Positions 51,645 to 60,002 are shown, counted from the stretch's first letter. The stretch is 64,000 bases of DNA from Bacillota bacterium (GCA_023455425.1 JAEYCM010000037.1:1-64000), one strand, 5' to 3'. Numbers and translations: made by a program. The notes: generated by a model not told the origin, from the letters alone.

Positions 51645-52796
51645 ATGGCACACAACACAATCTATGTATCCCCGTCTGTTTTAAAGGTTCATCCACGCAA
51701 TCAGGAGTTTTTCGACGATATCGGAGGGGCAGAATACGAACGTTTCCGCACATCTATTAGAGAGGACGGAATATTGCAGCCTCTTATAGTTTCCTCCGAT
51801 ATGGTTGTATTAGCAGGCCATCAGCGATTGAAGGCTGCATTAGATGAGAAGTTCCCGCTTGTACCCATCAACATTAAAGATGATGTTCAAGCTGAGGACG
51901 ATAAACTTAGAATTCTCTTTGCTTCAAACTTTGGACGCGCAAAAAACGATCCAATCAAGCAAGCTAGGGTATACGCTGAATATGAACGGCTGCGCGGTGT
52001 AAGGCAGGGCTCGAGCGGCAGAGTCGCGTTGGACAGGGATAATCCCCGTCCAACGCAAGAACAAATTGCCGCTGAACTAGGTACAACTTCTCCAAGCATA
52101 AGGAACTTAAAGAGCTTGCTAAAGCTGGAGCCTGCAATGCAGGAATTAATATCTGATGGGAAGATATCTCCCACAACCGGATTTAAGCTCATTGCAAAAC
52201 TATCACTTGAAGAACAAAAACAACTTGTTTCGATGTTCCCGGAAGATTTTCGACTATCCAATACAGATATTGAGAAATATATTGCCGTTCTCAAACAGAA
52301 GAACATTCAAATAGACGCAATCAACAAAGAAAACGCCGACATGGAAAGACGGCTAGAAAAAGCCACACAAAAGAATTTTGAGCTTGAAGAAACAATACAA
52401 GTAAAGGCTAAAGCTCTTGCTCAAAATATGGTATCAACGGATATTGAAGGACGCAAAGTAGCGGAGGCCAGATACAGGCAAGAATACGAACATAACGTAA
52501 AATTGCGGGAACAGCTAGACAAGCAAAGGGAAGAACTTGAAAAAGCAACCAGGAGCAACGACGCACTCAAGCAAGCTTTGGTACACGCAACCGACCGCAC
52601 ACCGGGAAACCTTATGGCGTTTTGCGACGATATCATTCAACAGGTAGCAGCCTATGGCGCAAGTGATGCTTTTGGGGCCGCATTGGATGATAGCAATATC
52701 CTTGCCGTAGCGGGAAAGGTAAAGGCCGCGGCAGCCGCCCTAAAGGGGTTGCAGGACCTCGTAAAGCGCGACAGCGCAAAGCAACAAGCGATATAA
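51645..52796 (+). CDS. ParB/sulfiredoxin-like nucleoid protein with coiled coil
   Basis: The 383-residue protein has the ParB N-terminal domain (VHPRNQEFFDDI, SIREDGILQPLIV, VVLAGHQRLKAA in place of the usual GHRR), an HTH (PTQEQIAAELGTTSPSIRNLKSLLKL), then a long coiled coil (about 220-330) and a short C-terminal domain. No ParA is nearby. Such lone ParB-like proteins occur in mobile elements as regulators or segregation factors. AAAGGAGC precedes the ATG at 51645. A terminator follows. Confidence 0.87.
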   Translation: MAHNTIYVSPSVLKVHPRNQEFFDDIGGAEYERFRTSIREDGILQPLIVSSDMVVLAGHQRLKAALDEKFPLVPINIKDDVQAEDDKLRILFASNFGRAKNDPIKQARVYAEYERLRGVRQGSSGRVALDRDNPRPTQEQIAAELGTTSPSIRNLKSLLKLEPAMQELISDGKISPTTGFKLIAKLSLEEQKQLVSMFPEDFRLSNTDIEKYIAVLKQKNIQIDAINKENADMERRLEKATQKNFELEETIQVKAKALAQNMVSTDIEGRKVAEARYRQEYEHNVKLREQLDKQREELEKATRSNDALKQALVHATDRTPGNLMAFCDDIIQQVAAYGASDAFGAALDDSNILAVAGKVKAAAAALKGLQDLVKRDSAKQQAI

Positions 52797-52817
52797 CAGA
52801 GGGATTTAGATCATCAT

Positions 52818-52842
52818 GGACGCCTTGCGGGCGTCCTTTTTT
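52818..52842 (+). terminator. Terminator of the ParB-like gene
   Basis: GGACGCC / GGCGTCC with a five-base loop and TTTTTT tail. Confidence 0.85.
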
Positions 52843-53085
52843 AGCTTTGGACTGTAGGAACGCCCAATCGAAAAAATATCAATTGAGAAAATCTAAGGGA
52901 GCCGCATACATGCTCAAAGGGAAGAAAAGCCCGTGAGCGGGAACCCCCTTTTTGCATCCTATCCGTCCAGTAAATGCTATTTTTTTCTGCCGAACAAATT
53001 TTGACGTCACGCATACTCCTATCATGTGTATACTTCCATGGTTCTCCTAAGGTAGTTGCCTATTAAAACCTCCCTTCTCGTTGCA

Positions 53086-53196
53086 TGAACATTTAGAAGC
53101 CGAAAATCGGAGTATAGGTACAATTATACGCACGCCTTAATTTTCAATGCCGCAAATGCCCTATTTATCTTGCTTTGTGGAATCCTAAATGTCCAC
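53086..53196. repeat. 112-bp structured element, copy B
   Basis: Same layout as 35853-35966: starts GAACATTTAGAAG, ends TCCTAAATGTCCAC, inner GTATA/TATAC hairpin at the same offset, and CGCAC-CCTTAA block. About half of the bases agree, with the ends and hairpin best kept. It lies after the ParB-like gene, near the right end of the element. 52843-53085 holds no gene I can support. Confidence 0.65.
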
Positions 53197-53349
53197 GTTT
53201 TTGGTTGGTTCCATCAGGCCATCCTTTACGAGCTTATATTGCTCTTCTGTGATAATTCCGTCTTTCACCATATCTTCAAACATAATCAACACCACTTCCT
53301 TCGCAATCTGGTCCCAGTCAACATCGTCGTGCCATTTAATTTTCTCCAT
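53185..53349 (-). CDS. Small SHOCT-like protein (54 aa)
   Basis: MEKIKWHDDVDWDQIAKEVVLIMFEDMVKDG then IITEEQYKLVKDGLME, which resembles the SHOCT motif (L-x-x-G-I-I-T-x-E-E-F). GGAGGTATT precedes the ATG. Its stop lies inside copy B of the structured element. Confidence 0.6.
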   Translation of the reverse strand: MEKIKWHDDVDWDQIAKEVVLIMFEDMVKDGIITEEQYKLVKDGLMEPTKNVDI

Positions 53350-53597
53350 AATACCTCCAATGTGTGTTTTGGAGGCAATTATGCTCAATTCTATAGGTTT
53401 TAACAGATTGCATTTACTAAGCTATTGTTTAAAGCTTCCATTCCTCAGTATCCCAAGGAAAAGTTTTCTTGCCATTTTGGCTGAAACTCATTCCTCCTGA
53501 CCTCATTTTATAGAAGTAATACGCTCAGGTGCTACTATGTTTTGAGAATATTGTAAGAAAACGCTTTTTCATGTTATCATTTAGCTGAGGTGATAGT

Positions 53598-54188
53598 GTG
53601 AACCACCTGGAAAAAACCGAAATTCCTCTCGGAGTAAAAATCAGCAAAGATCTAATTGTTGAGCTCGCCGAAAGCTGCAAGGATGTACTCGGATCAATAC
53701 AAGACGTCAGAGTATCTGTCGATAATGTCTCGTACGATAATTTAGAGGAATTTATTCGTTGCTACTATGAAAAGGAGATTCAAAAATGGCATGTTTGGGC
53801 GGCTGATTTAGATACGAAGACAACGATTCTTATCATCAACGCCTACCCAGATAAACTAAATGTTTCTGTAGAAGCTGGCGATTCGGTTAGAGCACAAGAG
53901 CTACTTAAATTATTAGTGAAAACAATAAACAGAGTTCCTGCTATCGATCCGAGATTTTTATTATTAGATCAGGTAAGCAAAGCCCCTGCTCAACACTATG
54001 ACGTTAAAATACCCGATCCAATTAATGTTGTATTATCAACATCCGCCGCTGAACGGAGTTATACTGAATTAAAGAATGTCAAGACTTTTAGGGATTGGAT
54101 CAAACTAAATAAGTATGAAATTATCAAGGGTATAATCTTTGCGATTCTAGGGGGCATTATAACTTATGTGATCACTATTATTACATAA
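53598..54188 (+). CDS. C-terminally anchored membrane protein (196 aa)
   Basis: A soluble domain of about 165 residues (two alpha-beta halves with WHVWAADLDTKTTILIINAYPDKL) is followed by one C-terminal membrane helix (about 173-195, IIKGIIFAILGGIITYVITII). Tail-anchored layout of this kind is found among effector proteins but no family is recognised. GTG 53598 follows GAGGTG. Confidence 0.6.
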   Translation: MNHLEKTEIPLGVKISKDLIVELAESCKDVLGSIQDVRVSVDNVSYDNLEEFIRCYYEKEIQKWHVWAADLDTKTTILIINAYPDKLNVSVEAGDSVRAQELLKLLVKTINRVPAIDPRFLLLDQVSKAPAQHYDVKIPDPINVVLSTSAAERSYTELKNVKTFRDWIKLNKYEIIKGIIFAILGGIITYVITIIT

Positions 54189-54269
54189 TCACTGTTACCA
54201 TAATCCGGTTTGACATTTAGTCATTTGAGAGTACGCATCTGCTATGTTATAAAAATGACGGAGCAATAT

Positions 54270-54788
54270 ATGAAGCGTATCGTTTTGATTGGAACATACC
54301 ATTATGACCCATTAGGTCGGCAGAAAATTCACACGCTGTTACATCGTCTCAGAGATGAGAAACATTTTATCCCAGATTTTATTGCCGTAGAATGGAAAGA
54401 AGATCATGCAAGGAGAATTATCGCACAGAGATCTTGATATCGACAATTGCTTGCCGAAAGATTTCCGCTATTATCCGTTGAAGACTTGGTAGTGCTTTCA
54501 AATTCCCTGGCCTATGAAGCAGATAGCCATCAAGATATTTATCCGAACGTGCCTATTATTTGGCTTGACGAAAAAAGAGCTTCAGTCCCGGATGTGCGCA
54601 TTGATAACTATGCAGCAAGCACATTAGGCGTTCAAGCCGATAACCTATATCATGCGAGAATAAGTGATCCGCGCGATCTTCAGTCTTTTTCTTTTGCCGC
54701 ACACTATGTCGCTGACAAAACTCGTGAAAATGGAGAAGAAAGAGACACACAGTTTTCCCAAGCACCTATTAGTATAGCCTATTCTTAA
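54270..54788 (+). pseudogene. TIKI/TraB-like gene interrupted by an in-frame TGA
   Basis: The frame MKRIVLIGTYHYDPLG... reaches TGA at 54435-54437 and continues in the same frame YRQLLAERFPLLSVEDL to TAA at 54786-54788. Joined, the product is about 172 residues, with the G-T-x-H-x-D-x-x-G opening seen in some TraB/ChaN/EreA-like families (HYDPLG, VEWKED). A single stop separates two good coding halves, so the gene is broken or depends on read-through. The ATG at 54270 has GGAG upstream. Confidence 0.6.
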
Positions 54789-54850
54789 TCTAAACTTGGT
54801 GCTTTTATATAGTAAGCCCGTATAGAATGCGTGGTATAATGGGAGGCAAT

Positions 54851-55198
54851 ATGATAGATGTTGAGAATGAATACAAAAGAGCCTTCAAGTTCAATAAGCG
54901 ACATGCAAAGCATTGGACTACTTATAGCGCCCACAGAGCACACTCTAGCACCACATATCTATTAGCGCCAGCAAAAAAGATATTTAAATTTATTAATGAG
55001 TTAGAGGCTAATACTCTGTTGTACGAAGAGAAATTTGGCCTGTTGATGGACTTTTATTGTACAGAAGAGGAAAAAGAAAGAAGTAAGGACATTATGGTAA
55101 GTAGTTTCTATCACGATTGTCTACGCTACTGCCAGAGGGCAATTAGCGATATTAAAGATGGCGTCCCTGTTACTATACGCAAGATGTCAAAAGGATAA
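54851..55198 (+). CDS. Hypothetical protein (115 aa)
   Basis: MIDVENEYKRAFKFNKRHAKHWTTYSAHRAHSSTTYLLAPAKKIFKFI-type start (basic, aromatic), then helical and acidic to the end (IRKMSKG). GGGAGG precedes the ATG with a 4-base gap. A TATAAT at 54835 overlaps the site and cannot be its promoter. Unknown family. Confidence 0.6.
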   Translation: MIDVENEYKRAFKFNKRHAKHWTTYSAHRAHSSTTYLLAPAKKIFKFINELEANTLLYEEKFGLLMDFYCTEEEKERSKDIMVSSFYHDCLRYCQRAISDIKDGVPVTIRKMSKG

Positions 55199-55290
55199 TA
55201 AACGATAGATCTCAACACACAAAATACGTGTTTAATTGAGTAATAGAATAATAAACTGTTGTTCAGTACAAAAGAAAGGATGGGGAGAAC

Positions 55291-55467
55291 ATGGAATTGA
55301 AAGTTGGAGCTGTTGTGCAGCTAAAAAGTGGTGGCCCGAAAATGACGATAACTGAAATAGGCAAGTATAATTATTCAGATCACGAACAGGCAAAGTGCGT
55401 TTGGTTCGATGGCGCTAAAAAGTTCGAGAGCTTATTTGAAGAAGAAACGCTAGAGGTTATAGACTAG
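55291..55467 (+). CDS. DUF2158/YodC-family protein (58 aa)
   Basis: MELKVGAVVQLKSGGPKMTI start, CVWFDGAKK and FEEETLEVID: the DUF2158 pattern (VxLKSGGPxMTV...CxWFd). Members are small, single-domain beta-barrel-like proteins of unknown role, common in mobile DNA. GGGGAGAAC precedes the ATG. Confidence 0.78.
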   Translation: MELKVGAVVQLKSGGPKMTITEIGKYNYSDHEQAKCVWFDGAKKFESLFEEETLEVID

Positions 55468-55559
55468 CCTCAAATTGACTAAGGAATTACTGGACAACAG
55501 TTTATTTAATATTTAGAGAACGAGCGCATGTCGTGTCATTGTAAAGAATCCATGATTGA

Positions 55560-55760
55560 TTGAAGTTTGAAATTGGCGATACCGCTTGGTTTATAACTAG
55601 CAGCTCAACTAACGACGGTTGGTCTGCCGTGCAGCGTAAAATTTCACGCATACTTGGAGATGGCGATCCGCTTTATTATGGCGGAGATGATATTGCTGTT
55701 CCGAAAGATCGTCTGTGCGAATTAGCAGCAGAGGCTTTTGTGTGGAGCTCGAGACATTAA
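55560..55760 (+). CDS. Small hypothetical protein (66 aa)
   Basis: FEIGDTAWFITSSSTNDGWSAVQRKISRIL, then GDDIAVPKDRLCELAAEAFVWSSRH. The I-G-D-x-x-W and D-x-x-x-P-x-x-x-V/L pattern fits small SH3-like proteins. The start must be TTG 55560 and has no good site, so the 5' end may be wrong. Confidence 0.45.
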   Translation: MKFEIGDTAWFITSSSTNDGWSAVQRKISRILGDGDPLYYGGDDIAVPKDRLCELAAEAFVWSSRH

Positions 55761-55807
55761 GGAGCGCACAGGAATTCAAGTTTTACATATTTGAGGAGGA
55801 TTACACA

Positions 55808-56326
55808 GTGAACATGCTTTCAGATCAGTTGAGATCAGACTTATTCGATGCCTGCAAGGAATGCATTGAACTTGGTTATCATCCAAGTCTCTTTTTGAAA
55901 ATGATGGTCTCCGACAAAGATGTTGTTCGCGTTGCCCGAAAACTAGTGATGAGAGAAGAACCTACTGATGGATTTACACGCCTTTGGGAGATGAAAAGAC
56001 TTGATCTAAGTGTTGAAGCACATGTCATCCAAGAAAAATATAAAAGCCTTTTTACGGAAGACGAGATTCAGTTCTGTAAAGATAGACTAGAAGAGTACGA
56101 GTATTATAAAAAGAATGAAGAAGCAAGTGTTGAGAAAAAAGAATTAATTTTATGTGACGATGAGCAAAACCTCACTGGCGTTCGCGTTGACAAAGATGGA
56201 GATATCGAGTTTTTCCAACGTATTCCTAGTGGTTTTTTGAGTTATACAACCGAGAGCTGCTACATAGACAAGGGCGATGTACTTAAAGTAATTAAATTTC
56301 TGAAAGATTACATAAATCAAAAATAA
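55808..56326 (+). CDS. Hypothetical protein (172 aa)
   Basis: A soluble, helical protein (LRSDLFDACKECIELGYHPSLFLKMMVSDKDVVRVARKLV), with charged coiled-coil-like region (RLEEYEYYKKNEEASVEKKE) and a C-terminal beta/alpha part. GTG 55808 follows GAGGAGG (8 bases); the longer frame has no site. It is the last gene of the element before attR. Confidence 0.7.
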   Translation: MNMLSDQLRSDLFDACKECIELGYHPSLFLKMMVSDKDVVRVARKLVMREEPTDGFTRLWEMKRLDLSVEAHVIQEKYKSLFTEDEIQFCKDRLEEYEYYKKNEEASVEKKELILCDDEQNLTGVRVDKDGDIEFFQRIPSGFLSYTTESCYIDKGDVLKVIKFLKDYINQK

Positions 56327-56388
56327 TATTGAGTTGTCCTATTCAGTAACTCTTTGGAGCGCTTGCGTCGAGAACTATATCTGCTTAA

Positions 56389-56418
56389 TTCACCCCACTA
56401 TTTTCACGGTGGGGTCAA
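56389..56418 (+). terminator. Likely terminator near the right end
   Basis: CCCCAC / GTGGGG hairpin around TATTTTCACG (about 56393-56415), without a clear T tail, 65 bases after the last gene. Positions 56420-56629 hold no gene. Confidence 0.5.
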
Positions 56419-56629
56419 GTAAGCATATAAATACATTCTTAGATTGGTAATTGGAATGTTTGCATACTGGGTGTAGGATGGTTGGTGTCTGTTATCCTGA
56501 GTTCTACTCAATTGTCAATTGAATTAGCCTAGAAGTCACCTTGGCTCAAGTTGTTGATGCCATGAGAACCCCCTATTTTAGGGCATTTCACGCCACTACA
56601 GCACTACCTATTCCAACGTCTTGAACACT

Positions 56630-56682
56630 CTTAAAATCCGTCGGGGAAACCTTAGGGGTTCAAATCCCCTCATCCGCACCAA
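56630..56682 (+). repeat. attR direct repeat (tRNA-Leu 3' end)
   Basis: A perfect copy of 34299-34351: 52 bases of tRNA-Leu 3' end plus one. It is the right junction of the element. Confidence 0.93.
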
Positions 56683-56718
56683 CTAAAAAAGCCACCCGTT
56701 GGGTGGCTTTTTTAGTTG
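56681..56718 (+). terminator. Terminator directly after attR
   Basis: AACTAAAAAAGCCACCC / GGGTGGCTTTTTTAGTT, 17-bp perfect arms with a GTT loop. It was probably the original terminator of tRNA-Leu before insertion. A second such hairpin (AAAAAGCCACA/TGTGGCTTTTT) is at 56751-56779. Confidence 0.85.
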
Positions 56719-57096
56719 GTATGAAATTCGAGGGGATTTGAAGCCGCGTTAAGAAAAAGCCACAGTGTGGCTTTTTTAGCGGCCGGGATTTCGTGCCCAG
56801 GCGTGACGAGCGCAACACGGAGTGTAAGCTCGGCCTGCCGATGGCCGAAATCGAATCCCCTCATCCGCACCAAACAAAAAGACCGCCCGTTGGGTGGCCT
56901 TTTTGTTTGGCAAAAATTCGAGGGGATTTGAAGGGCGGAAAAGCAAACGCGCCAGTGACGCGTTTGCCCGCCCCGGGATTTCGTGCCCAGGCGTGACGCG
57001 CGAGTGCAGCGCAGGAGCGCGGCCTGCCGATGGCCGAAATCAAATCCCTCATCCGCACCATTGAAGGACCGTCGATTTTGATATAACGGTCTTTTG
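56683..57096. repeat. Tandem tRNA-3'-end/terminator modules
   Basis: Two units of about 187 bases (56700-56872 and 56890-57060) share TTCGAGGGGATTTGAAG, GGGATTTCGTGCCCAGGCGTGACG and GCCTGCCGATGGCCGAAATC and end in AATCCCCTCATCCGCACCA (56854-56872) or AAATCCCTCATCCGCACCA (57042-57060). Each ends with its own terminator hairpin (56872-56910; 57064-57096). TTCGAGGGGATTTGAA at each unit start is the inverse of the tRNA T-arm end. They look like scars or reduplicated tRNA tails from repeated integrations. Confidence 0.7.
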
Positions 57097-57201
57097 CTTT
57101 TCTGTCGCATTTTGTAAAATATTATGCTATAATTTGTATCAATAGTGATAATAAGGTTTAAAGGGGCTTGGAAACTTTGTAGCTTAGGGAGTGAATTGTG
57201 A

Positions 57202-58130
57202 TTGATAAAAAATAATGACCAACAAATCGCTGAATATTACGATAATCAAGATGAACTACTCAACACCCTAACATATCTCGCCAGTTACGGCACTTATGTT
57301 TTTCGCGGATATAATAGACAAGATCAACTCCTTCCTAACATTATTAGAGATAAAGATTTTTCTAACGTTGAGGCAAAATTGCTAAACGAATTTGAAAAAT
57401 ACGGAAGTCATTATTTTATTGCAAATGCCCCAATAGATTTTCTATCATTTGCGCAGCACTATGGTTTGCCAACTCGATTGTTAGATTTTACATGCAATCC
57501 ATTTATCGCATTGAGCTTTGCCTTATTTTCAAAAAAATCTTCCGGAAATTATAAAGAGAACGAAGATAAAGATTACTACTATATTCGATATTGCTCTATT
57601 AGCGATAATATTCATTTGAAAGGTATTCCTGCACATCACCAGTTTACTTTTGGCAACTTCGAGTTGGACTCTATTTCAAAAAAATGTGCGAATTTGTTAA
57701 GCGCCTATTCTAACTGTCTAAGTGATACAAACAATGAGTCTTTCAATGACTATGTAAACGGTCTTTTTAAATGTGATTATCAAGCCGAAGAAGATTTTGG
57801 AAAATATAAGCAAATTATTACCCGGAAGTTGGAGTCAAAAAAGCTGTGTTTCATTGATCCAATCAGTCAAACCAACGTATCATTATGCAACAAGGATTAT
57901 TTATGTTGCCGTATACGCTTTTACTTGAAGAGCATAATAACTTGATTTATAAAAATACTTCTGTTATTAAAATCCATCGTAATTTACGAGATTCATTACT
58001 GCAGTACCTTGATACACTGGGGTACAATACTTTTAGGCTAATGCCTGACTTATCAAGTATTTGCGGTGCTGTAACTCAGAAAGTTAAAGACGCTCGCACC
58101 GCACAAAGCAGCTTGTTTAAAAAAGTCTGA
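57202..58130 (+). pseudogene. Frameshifted FRG-domain gene
   Basis: The first frame (57202-57945) has the FRG signature YVFRGYNRQDQLLPNI and FLSFAQHYGLPTRLLDFTCNPFIALSFALF. Family members end with N-x-R-I-x-x-Q-x-G-L-F-x-x-P. That end (NQRIIMQQGLFMLPYTL) is coded in the -1 frame from about 57870, in the frame that runs to 58130. A single-base change near 57850-57872 therefore split the gene. FRG proteins (unknown activity) are frequent in phage-defence islands. TTG 57202 is the best start. Confidence 0.75.
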
Positions 58131-58183
58131 AATCGGTGTTGGCGGTGACCGGTATATAATGAATAAAAAGGGAGGTAAATAAT

Positions 58184-58567
58184 ATGCAAAGGGACATGGA
58201 ACTGATCAGAAAGATTCTTTTTGCTATTGAGGATAAATATGTTGATACATGGCTAAGCAGTAATCAAATTGAAATTGCTGGCTATGACATGAAAACCATC
58301 GGCTATCATTGTGCAGTTTTACGTGATGCGGGGTTAGTTAGCGACTATAAGGGTCAATATGGCAACGGGGAACTTCTGTTTTTTGGTGTAGGCCGTTTGA
58401 CATGGGAAGGTCACGAACTTCTGGACAAGATTAAAAATGATACTGTTTGGAATAAAACAAAAGATACGATCAAGAAAACAGGTATTCCGTTCGTTCTAGA
58501 TGTAGTAAAAGACATTGCTACGGCAATTACTACGGCAATGGTGCAGACTGCAATCAACAGTCTATAA
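58184..58567 (+). CDS. DUF2513-family protein
   Basis: The 127-residue protein matches DUF2513: MQRDMELIRKILFAIED, IEIAGYDMKTIGYHCAVLRDAGLV, LTWEGHELLDKIKNDTVWNKTK. The middle is a winged helix (YHCAVLRDAGLVSDY), so DNA binding is likely. Members are frequent in phages and islands. A GGGAGGTAAAT site precedes the ATG. Its start is 53 bases after the FRG remnant. Confidence 0.88.
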   Translation: MQRDMELIRKILFAIEDKYVDTWLSSNQIEIAGYDMKTIGYHCAVLRDAGLVSDYKGQYGNGELLFFGVGRLTWEGHELLDKIKNDTVWNKTKDTIKKTGIPFVLDVVKDIATAITTAMVQTAINSL

Positions 58568-58697
58568 GCACTGGGGAATATTGAGAACATGGAACATAAA
58601 TGTGCCTGACTTTTAGGAAAAGGCCATCCAGATGGGATAACGCCTTAAACGTAAACGACGTTAGCTAATTAAGCTACCCACAACTACCCGTGGCTTA

Positions 58698-58913
58698 TTA
58701 GGAAGGATACCTCGCCTTCTCATTCGTCCGATTCACCAAATAATCAATACTGGTATCAAACAAATCCGCCAGTTTAATCAGCACCGTTATTGGTATGTTC
58801 AGATTGCCCAATTCATAGTCGGAATAGGTCGTTTGATGGATGTTCAGATAGGAGGCCATTTCCGCCTGTGTCATATCTTTATCTTCACGCATGTTACGTA
58901 TTCTTTCGTACAT
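58698..58913 (-). CDS. XRE-type repressor divergent from small coiled-coil gene 1
   Basis: The 71-residue HTH protein (MYERIRNMREDKDMTQAEMASYLNIHQTTYSDYELGNLNIPI..) has a clear turn at residues 13-35. ATG 58913 follows AGGGTG. Two perfect palindromes that it probably binds lie in the divergent promoter. The intervening 58568-58697 holds only a short AT-rich stretch. Confidence 0.85.
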   Translation of the reverse strand: MYERIRNMREDKDMTQAEMASYLNIHQTTYSDYELGNLNIPITVLIKLADLFDTSIDYLVNRTNEKARYPS

Positions 58914-58939
58914 CGTTATCACCCTGCTTCATTATGCGA

Positions 58940-58985
58940 TAAGGGAATATCCCTTATTGACTTTTAAGGGATATTCCCTTAAAAT
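58940..58985 (+). promoter_or_regulatory. Operator-promoter with two palindromes
   Basis: TAAGGGAATATCCCTTA (58940-58956) and TTAAGGGATATTCCCTTAA (58964-58982) are perfect palindromes sharing the AAGGGATATTCCCTT core. The second sits between TTGACT (-35, 58957-58962) and TAAAAT (-10, 58980-58985), spacing 17. A bound repressor would block the rightward promoter. Confidence 0.8.
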
Positions 58986-59014
58986 AGCATACAGAAATAC
59001 GCAGGGGGCATGTC

Positions 59015-59248
59015 GTGAGCAAAGATATCTATCAGGCAGACCAAATCCGAATCGAGCGCGCCCTCACCACGATCAGTTCCCAAATAGCGGACGCAACCGA
59101 ATTATCCCAAAAGGCAAGAGAATTAGCCGCCAACTCAGAGTTGCTGTTGATTGCCGCGCAGCAGGAGCTTGAAGCCCTGTATCTTTCTTTGGAGCAGCAG
59201 GAGGAACGAACGCTCAGCATATACCGGGGAGCCTCTTCTGGTTCCTGA
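59015..59248 (+). CDS. Small coiled-coil protein, copy 1 (77 aa)
   Basis: SKDIYQADQIRIERALTTISSQIADATELSQKARELAANSELLLIAAQQELEALYLSLEQQ in outline: one long amphipathic helix, soluble. A near-identical copy is at 59718-59948, including the DNA. GTG 59015 follows AGGGGG. Function unknown; the pairing with a divergent XRE gene looks like a toxin-antitoxin or phage-type regulator pair. Confidence 0.75.
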   Translation: MSKDIYQADQIRIERALTTISSQIADATELSQKARELAANSELLLIAAQQELEALYLSLEQQEERTLSIYRGASSGS

Positions 59249-59355
59249 AACGGACTTTTTCTTGTCGTTACAGCGTCGCACGGTGTGGCCCCGGGAGACG
59301 CTTCTGGCACCAGGCCTGCGGGGCCGTCGCAATCAAGCGAAGCCTGGCCCAAAAG

Positions 59356-59414
59356 AAATCCCCTCATCCACATTAAAAAAGACATAACATTCTGCCAAGG
59401 AGTGTTATGTCTTT
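59356..59414 (+). other. Degenerate tRNA-Leu 3'-end scar with terminator
   Basis: AAATCCCCTCATCCACATT (59356-59374) lacks the exact GCACCA end but otherwise matches the tRNA 3' end. It is followed by AAAGACATAACA / TGTTATGTCTTT (59377-59412), a terminator. Confidence 0.6.
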
Positions 59415-59433
59415 ATTTATTTATTTTATGAGA

Positions 59434-59616
59434 CTACCTCTTCCCCTCTTCCCGCTCCAAATGGTCCAAAGCATATCGGCAGCATTGCAGTACCAGCATA
59501 TTAAAAGAAATATCTTTCTCTTCCGCTACCTTGTTCAATTCTTCGAAAAGCTCTTCTGTAAAGCGTATTGTTCTTGGCGTATTGGCGTTTGAAAAAGGCT
59601 TTATGACTTTGAACAT
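59434..59616 (-). CDS. Ribbon-helix-helix protein divergent from coiled-coil gene 2
   Basis: The 60-residue protein has the Arc/MetJ-like pattern: TPRTIRFTEELFEELNKVAEEKDISFNMLVLQCCRYALDH (strand, helix, helix). ATG 59616 follows AAAGGTTGTG; the preceding 17 codons lack a site. Repeated ATAACC/GGTTAT boxes lie upstream. Confidence 0.83.
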   Translation of the reverse strand: MFKVIKPFSNANTPRTIRFTEELFEELNKVAEEKDISFNMLVLQCCRYALDHLEREEGKR

Positions 59617-59646
59617 AAAAACACAACCTTTCTTGGTATTGAAATC

Positions 59647-59702
59647 ATAACCAAAATAGGTTATCATAAAATATAACCGTTATAGGTTACACATATGGTT
59701 AC
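59647..59702. promoter_or_regulatory. RHH-type operator boxes
   Basis: ATAACC at 59647 and 59673, GGTTAT at 59659, GGTTAC at 59685 and 59697: repeated, facing and tandem, between the two divergent genes. This is the usual form of ribbon-helix-helix operators. Confidence 0.65.
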
Positions 59703-59717
59703 ATTCCGAGAGGTTGT

Positions 59718-59948
59718 ATGGAAAAGAAACTTACAGATATAGACCAGACCCGAATCGAGCGCGCCCTCACCAAGATCGGTTCCCAAATCGCGGACGCAAC
59801 CGAGCTATCCCAAAAAGCAAAAGAACTTTCCTCCAACGCCGAACTGCTGTTGATTGCCGCGCAGCAGGAGCTTGAAGCCCTGTATCTTTCTTTGGAGCAG
59901 CAGGAACGAACGCTCAGCATCTACCGGGACGCCTCTTCCCGTTCCTGA
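59718..59948 (+). CDS. Small coiled-coil protein, copy 2 (76 aa)
   Basis: Nearly identical to copy 1 in protein (SQIADATELSQKA, LLLIAAQQELEALYL, EQQERTLSIYR) and DNA, but the first 15 codons and upstream region differ. GAGGTTGT precedes the ATG. The same protein is thus paired with a different repressor class here. Confidence 0.75.
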   Translation: MEKKLTDIDQTRIERALTKIGSQIADATELSQKAKELSSNAELLLIAAQQELEALYLSLEQQERTLSIYRDASSRS

Positions 59949-60002
59949 AAACAGGTTTTCTTTATCTATCCCGTAGTTTGTACCCAGTGCAAAATAAGAA
60001 GG

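Larger units (their letters stand above)
34351..56682. mobile_element. 22-kb integrative element in tRNA-Leu with YonO-like polymerase
   Basis: The boundaries are the 53-bp direct repeats. A tyrosine integrase (34365-35612) and excisionase-like gene sit at the left end, typical of tRNA-targeting islands. Cargo includes a single-chain RNA polymerase and helicase, phage-like proteins, a serine recombinase, ParB-like protein and several small unknown genes. The base composition is clearly more A+T-rich than the host. No relaxase, type IV secretion, portal, terminase or capsid gene is seen, so it may be a satellite, a remnant of an SP-beta-like phage or a mobilised island. Confidence 0.9.

Noticed and set aside
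54835..54840. TATAAT as promoter of the gene at 54851
   Set aside because: It would place the transcript start at or after the ribosome-binding site.
34351..56682. Calling the island a complete prophage or a conjugative element
   Set aside because: No terminase, portal, major capsid, relaxase, coupling protein or type IV secretion gene is visible.
56683..57060. Tandem units with regular tails read as a CRISPR array
   Set aside because: Unit length about 187 bases, only two units, no short conserved repeat with unique spacers and no cas genes.
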